NCBI GenBank assembly: GCA_003327425.1
Contig: QOQW01000035.1
Span: 1-39,802, forward strand
Direction: 5' to 3'
DNA: 39,802 nt
From: Candidatus Ozemibacter sibiricus
GTDB taxonomy: Bacteria > Muiribacteriota > Ozemobacteria > Ozemobacterales > Ozemobacteraceae
Position numbers and translations under genes: made by a program. Positions 37,263 to 39,802 of this stretch are shown here, piece after piece; position 1 is the first letter of the stretch; each line of letters opens with the position of its first letter. The notes under the pieces were generated by a model. It had not been told where the DNA came from. It saw only the letters and a list, made by a program, of their open reading frames with translations, and made no database searches.

Positions 37263-39302
37263 TTAGAACCGGCTGTACAGCTCGGCCCAGAACATGTTGT
37301 AGTCGTAGTCGCCAGCGATGCCGCGACCAGCAGAGTAAGAGCGACTGCCAGCCAAAACACCGCCAGCATTATTCCGACCAGCGGTTACGGCATTACCAGT
37401 CATATCATGCATGGTGTAACCAACCCGGATCCGGGTATTTTCAGCGAGCTGGTACCGATACTCGAAGGTCAGGACGAAAGCTTGAGGATCGGACACGCCA
37501 TAGTTGTTGTATTGGTCATACAGGGTGTTGGTCTTGGTATTCCCGGGGATGACGTCGGGCTGGCCGGCGAACTCGGAATTGGAGAACCCAGCGGAACCGA
37601 AAGCCACGCGAGCAGCGTCGTTGGAAACCGTGTCCTTCAGCTCATCAAGCCAGTCGCCAACCAAGCGGAAGTAGTGCTTGGTGTTGCGGGGGCGATATTC
37701 GACCTGAAGCTTGAGGTCATACATGTTCATCAGACCGTTGCGGAAGTACAGGTTGCCGCGGCTGATGTCTTCGTAGGGGGTCTCGATGCCGTCATCATAG
37801 CGGTGATCGTTGTCCAAACTAATCGGGCCAGCGTTCTCGTCGGTCCCGAAGGTGTAGGCCAACTTGGCGGCCCACTCCTTCTTGCTGTCCCACTTCACGG
37901 CGGCATGGCCGATCCATCCCTGCATATCGATACTCTGATAGTTGTTGGTCAGAACAGTAGGACCTGCAACGATGTCGAGTTCATAGTTGGTGTAGGCAAC
38001 GCCGAGGTCGTAGTCCCAGTGCCCGGACTTCCCGATGGGGCCCTTTGAACCGAATTCAATATCCCAGACCTTATCCGACTTTTGGACCTGCAGATTGGCG
38101 GCGGTCAGGGCATTACCCAGATTGATCACGGGGATGGTATAACGGCCAAGCGACTGACCGGCATCACCGGCAATCCATTTTCCGGCAAAGAATCGGTTGT
38201 AGAGGTTAGGCTCATCTTGGCCAAAGAAGTTCAAATAGAGGTCGTGGTCGCGGTATTTGGTACCGAGAGTCAAACCCCAATAGTTCCGGAAGTCATTCTG
38301 GTTGCCTTGAGGAGGAGCGAAATCAGAATCATCTTTGTAGGAACCATGGTGCCGGTCATAGATGCAATACAAGCCGATGTCGACATCGCCTGAGCGTTTG
38401 TAGTATTTTACAGCGTCTACATAGTCGCTCAGCAGAAGACTGTGGCCGGTCGCATAGAAGTTCCGACCGAAGGTGAAGTCGCCGCCGAAGCGGAACATGT
38501 CTTTGATGTGCAAGTAAGCGAGATCAAGGTCGTTGCCCACATCACCGTTTTCCTTCACGCCACCGCGAAGCCCGTTTCCACCCCAAACATTTTGAGGATT
38601 GAGACCAACGAAGGGGCCTTCGTTCAAGCGATCGACCATGTGCCAGCGAGCCACCGCGGTAATGTTCTCGTCAATGTTGGCCTTGAACTGGAACCGGAGC
38701 TGGGTCTGGGTCTGGGAATTGTTTTGGTTACCAGTAGCATTAACCCCCACCGGCAAGTTAGCAGCCAGGGCGGGCGGAACGCCGAATTTATTCCAGTCGC
38801 GGGTGTGGATGAGGGAGGTGTGGCGGACGAGCATGTCGCCGGAGAGCTTCACCTTCTCCATGCCGCCCTTGGCCATGTAGTCCTTGATGCCCTCGACGTC
38901 TTTCTTCAGGGTGCTGACGTCTTCTTTGACGACCTGCATGTCGTCTTCGAGAGCGGTGACCTTGACGCCCAGCAGAGCCAGCTCGTCAGCGAACTCGACG
39001 GTCAGCTTCTCGAGGGTCTGGAGGTCGGACTTGGTGACCAGGTTGGTGCCCACGCCCTTCTCGAGCATCTGCTCGACGTTGGCGAGCATCTTGGCCACGA
39101 CCATGGCGAAGGCATAGCGGGTGACGGGCTTGTCGCCCTTGTAGGTGCCATCGGGATAGCCCATCAGAATGCCCTTGGCGGCCAGCGTGTTGACCGCATC
39201 ATAGGCCCAGTGGGACAGAGGAACATCGGAGAACGGATTGGCGCTGGCAGCGACGGTGCTGAACAGCATCGCAGCAACCAACAGAATCGAGAAACGTTTC
39301 AT
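37263..39302 (-). CDS. SLH-domain outer-membrane porin
   Basis: A 679-residue protein. Signal peptide (FSILLVAAMLFSTVAASA, cleavage near ASANPF), one SLH domain (about 23-75: FSDVPLSHWAYDAVNTLAAK, GILMGYPDGTYKGDKPVTRY), a coiled coil (about 85-150: VKVTALEDDMQVVKEDVSTL) and a beta-barrel of about 525 residues with many alternating strands (TQTQLRFQFKANIDENITAV) ending WAELYSRF. The C-terminal Phe is the outer-membrane assembly signal. This matches SLH porins that link outer membrane to cell wall, as in cyanobacteria, Deinococcus and Negativicutes. The ATG at 39302 follows AAGGGGGG and gives a perfect signal peptide. Third-position GC is lower than in neighbours (many A/T-ending codons), suggesting high expression or a different origin. 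It probably is a major envelope protein. Confidence 0.93.
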   Translation of the reverse strand: MKRFSILLVAAMLFSTVAASANPFSDVPLSHWAYDAVNTLAAKGILMGYPDGTYKGDKPVTRYAFAMVVAKMLANVEQMLEKGVGTNLVTKSDLQTLEKLTVEFADELALLGVKVTALEDDMQVVKEDVSTLKKDVEGIKDYMAKGGMEKVKLSGDMLVRHTSLIHTRDWNKFGVPPALAANLPVGVNATGNQNNSQTQTQLRFQFKANIDENITAVARWHMVDRLNEGPFVGLNPQNVWGGNGLRGGVKENGDVGNDLDLAYLHIKDMFRFGGDFTFGRNFYATGHSLLLSDYVDAVKYYKRSGDVDIGLYCIYDRHHGSYKDDSDFAPPQGNQNDFRNYWGLTLGTKYRDHDLYLNFFGQDEPNLYNRFFAGKWIAGDAGQSLGRYTIPVINLGNALTAANLQVQKSDKVWDIEFGSKGPIGKSGHWDYDLGVAYTNYELDIVAGPTVLTNNYQSIDMQGWIGHAAVKWDSKKEWAAKLAYTFGTDENAGPISLDNDHRYDDGIETPYEDISRGNLYFRNGLMNMYDLKLQVEYRPRNTKHYFRLVGDWLDELKDTVSNDAARVAFGSAGFSNSEFAGQPDVIPGNTKTNTLYDQYNNYGVSDPQAFVLTFEYRYQLAENTRIRVGYTMHDMTGNAVTAGRNNAGGVLAGSRSYSAGRGIAGDYDYNMFWAELYSRF

Positions 39303-39554
39303 TTTTTCCCCCTTCAGGTATTTGATTGAGATTGAGATTTTGGTCGGGGGCTCTGTCGGTTCTCGGCCGTCGGAGTTCTCGGATTCCACTGAAGTGTCCA
39401 TGTTTCCTTTAGCGTTTCCTTCGAACCCCTCGGGTGTCGCACCTCGAGAGACCACCCAGAATGAGGTTTCGGCTCACTGCCTTGGGCTACCTTATCAGGT
39501 CTCCACCTCCTTTCGTCATACCCAGGCCGTGCGATACAACTGCTTACACCTCGG
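39303..39554 (-). promoter_or_regulatory. Long structured 5' leader of SLH porin mRNA
   Basis: About 250 nt from the predicted transcript start to the porin ATG. On the minus strand, GAGACC and a distant GGTCTC can close a domain that contains GGCAGTGAGCC and a CCCA/TGGG pairing. A second hairpin, CTCG-A-GGTG-CGA-CACC-CGAG, follows. An AAAGGAAAC element precedes an in-frame ATG at 39401. No known riboswitch class is recognised. It may stabilise the mRNA or regulate translation. Confidence 0.45.
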
Positions 39555-39560
39555 GGCAAG

Positions 39561-39589
39561 AGTATATTGAACCATCTGCACAAAGTCAA
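39561..39589 (-). promoter_or_regulatory. Strong promoter of SLH porin
   Basis: Minus strand TTGACT (39589-39584), 17-nt spacer, TATACT (39566-39561), with an A-run just upstream (plus-strand T-run 39592-39599) that could act as an UP element. The best promoter match in the window. Confidence 0.85.
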
Positions 39590-39675
39590 GATTTTTTTTC
39601 GGCTCGCCAGCCTCGCCCCGAATCGGCCAGCCAGGCCATTTTGCACATATCACCGAACCGCACCATGTCCTACCG

Positions 39676-39802
39676 GACACTCTAGCATGGGTACAGATGG
39701 CCTTTACCAAGAAACATGAGTCGCTGCCGACTCAGGCTCCGAAGTATCTCGAATCTCGTGGCCAGATGGGCTTCCCTCAGGAGGTCGAGGGCAACACGTT
39801 TA
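39676..39802. repeat. Right copy of perfect 127-bp inverted terminal repeat
   Basis: Exact reverse complement of 1-127. The first base of the repeat is G39676 (GACACTCTAGCATGGG); the flanks inside the two copies are unrelated. Confidence 0.95.
39697..39802 (+). CDS. 5' end of an unidentified multicopy gene (partial, right copy)
   Basis: Same frame as at 1-106: ATG at 39697, 35 codons (MAFTKKHESLPTQAPKYL onward), running off the edge. TAGCAT at 39683-39688 ends 8 nt before the ATG. No family recognised from the visible part. Confidence 0.45.
   Translation, partial: MAFTKKHESLPTQAPKYLESRGQMGFPQEVEGNTF

Noticed and set aside
39303-39554. c-di-GMP (GEMM) or cobalamin riboswitch in the porin leader
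   Set aside because: The conserved core sequences of these classes are absent.
1-39802. Linear replicon or phage genome with inverted terminal repeats
   Set aside because: The window carries chromosomal housekeeping genes and no replication, capsid or telomere genes. The repeat length equals a typical assembly k-mer.
39676-39802. Assignment of the terminal repeat to a named insertion-sequence family
   Set aside because: Only 35 residues of its gene are visible and no transposase motif is seen.
1-39802. tRNA, rRNA or CRISPR arrays
   Set aside because: No tRNA cloverleaf with a T-arm consensus, no rRNA sequence and no spaced direct repeats were seen in the intergenic regions.

Overview
This is a high-GC chromosomal fragment of a Gram-negative-type (diderm) bacterium. 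Housekeeping genes are present (aspS, fba, hrpB). The cell seems motile or surface-active (a flagellin and type IV pilin-like minor pilins), and it has an SLH-domain outer-membrane porin ending in a C-terminal Phe. SLH porins, many TPR proteins and large membrane regulators together recall lineages such as Candidatus Riflebacteria/Ozemobacteria. That placement is an inference from gene content only, and no marker here settles it. The window ends in two perfect 127-bp inverted copies of one sequence that carries the start of an unidentified repeated gene. 127 is a common de Bruijn k-mer size, so the ends probably mark assembly breaks at a multicopy element.

Layout. 170-1195: exported polysaccharide deacetylase. 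9968 down to 1202 (minus strand): one tight eight-gene operon encoding a TPR membrane protein, a large secreted protein, three minor-pilin-like proteins (PilV/PilX/PilW order), a membrane adenylate cyclase, a HAD phosphatase and a SAM methyltransferase. 10011-11095: class II fructose-bisphosphate aldolase behind a clear promoter. 11206-17481: a five-gene block of envelope and scaffold proteins (lipoprotein, TPR-TerB-like, YbjN-like, secreted TPR, membrane HEAT-repeat). 17547-18894: a STAS anti-sigma antagonist with a probably leaderless message, then a minimal flagellin and a strong terminator. 18989-26733 (minus): hrpB helicase, a double-sensor PP2C/SpoIIE phosphatase and aspS.

27102-31111: a secreted TPR protein, then a GAF-GGDEF diguanylate cyclase overlapping a TAXI-type solute-binding protein. 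31236-34732: a small secreted protein, a gene-poor gap, and an SLC12-type cation-chloride cotransporter. 34802-37210: an accessory island with a Rpn-type PD-(D/E)XK nuclease carrying a 12-bp tandem repeat, an MNT nucleotidyltransferase next to a truncated HEPN partner, and a small antitoxin-like gene next to a frameshifted PIN toxin. 37263-39589: the SLH porin with a strong promoter, a ~250-nt structured leader and a strong terminator.

The strongest candidates for new biology are four. First, the pilus-tip operon encodes its own adenylate cyclase and a large secreted protein at the PilY1 position. Second, a TAXI binding protein is coupled to a diguanylate cyclase. Third, the SLH porin has a long leader. 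Fourth, there is a recurring promoter arrangement in which the -10 box lies 6-8 nt before the ATG. Second messengers dominate the regulators here: cAMP, c-di-GMP and a phosphatase/STAS partner-switch.
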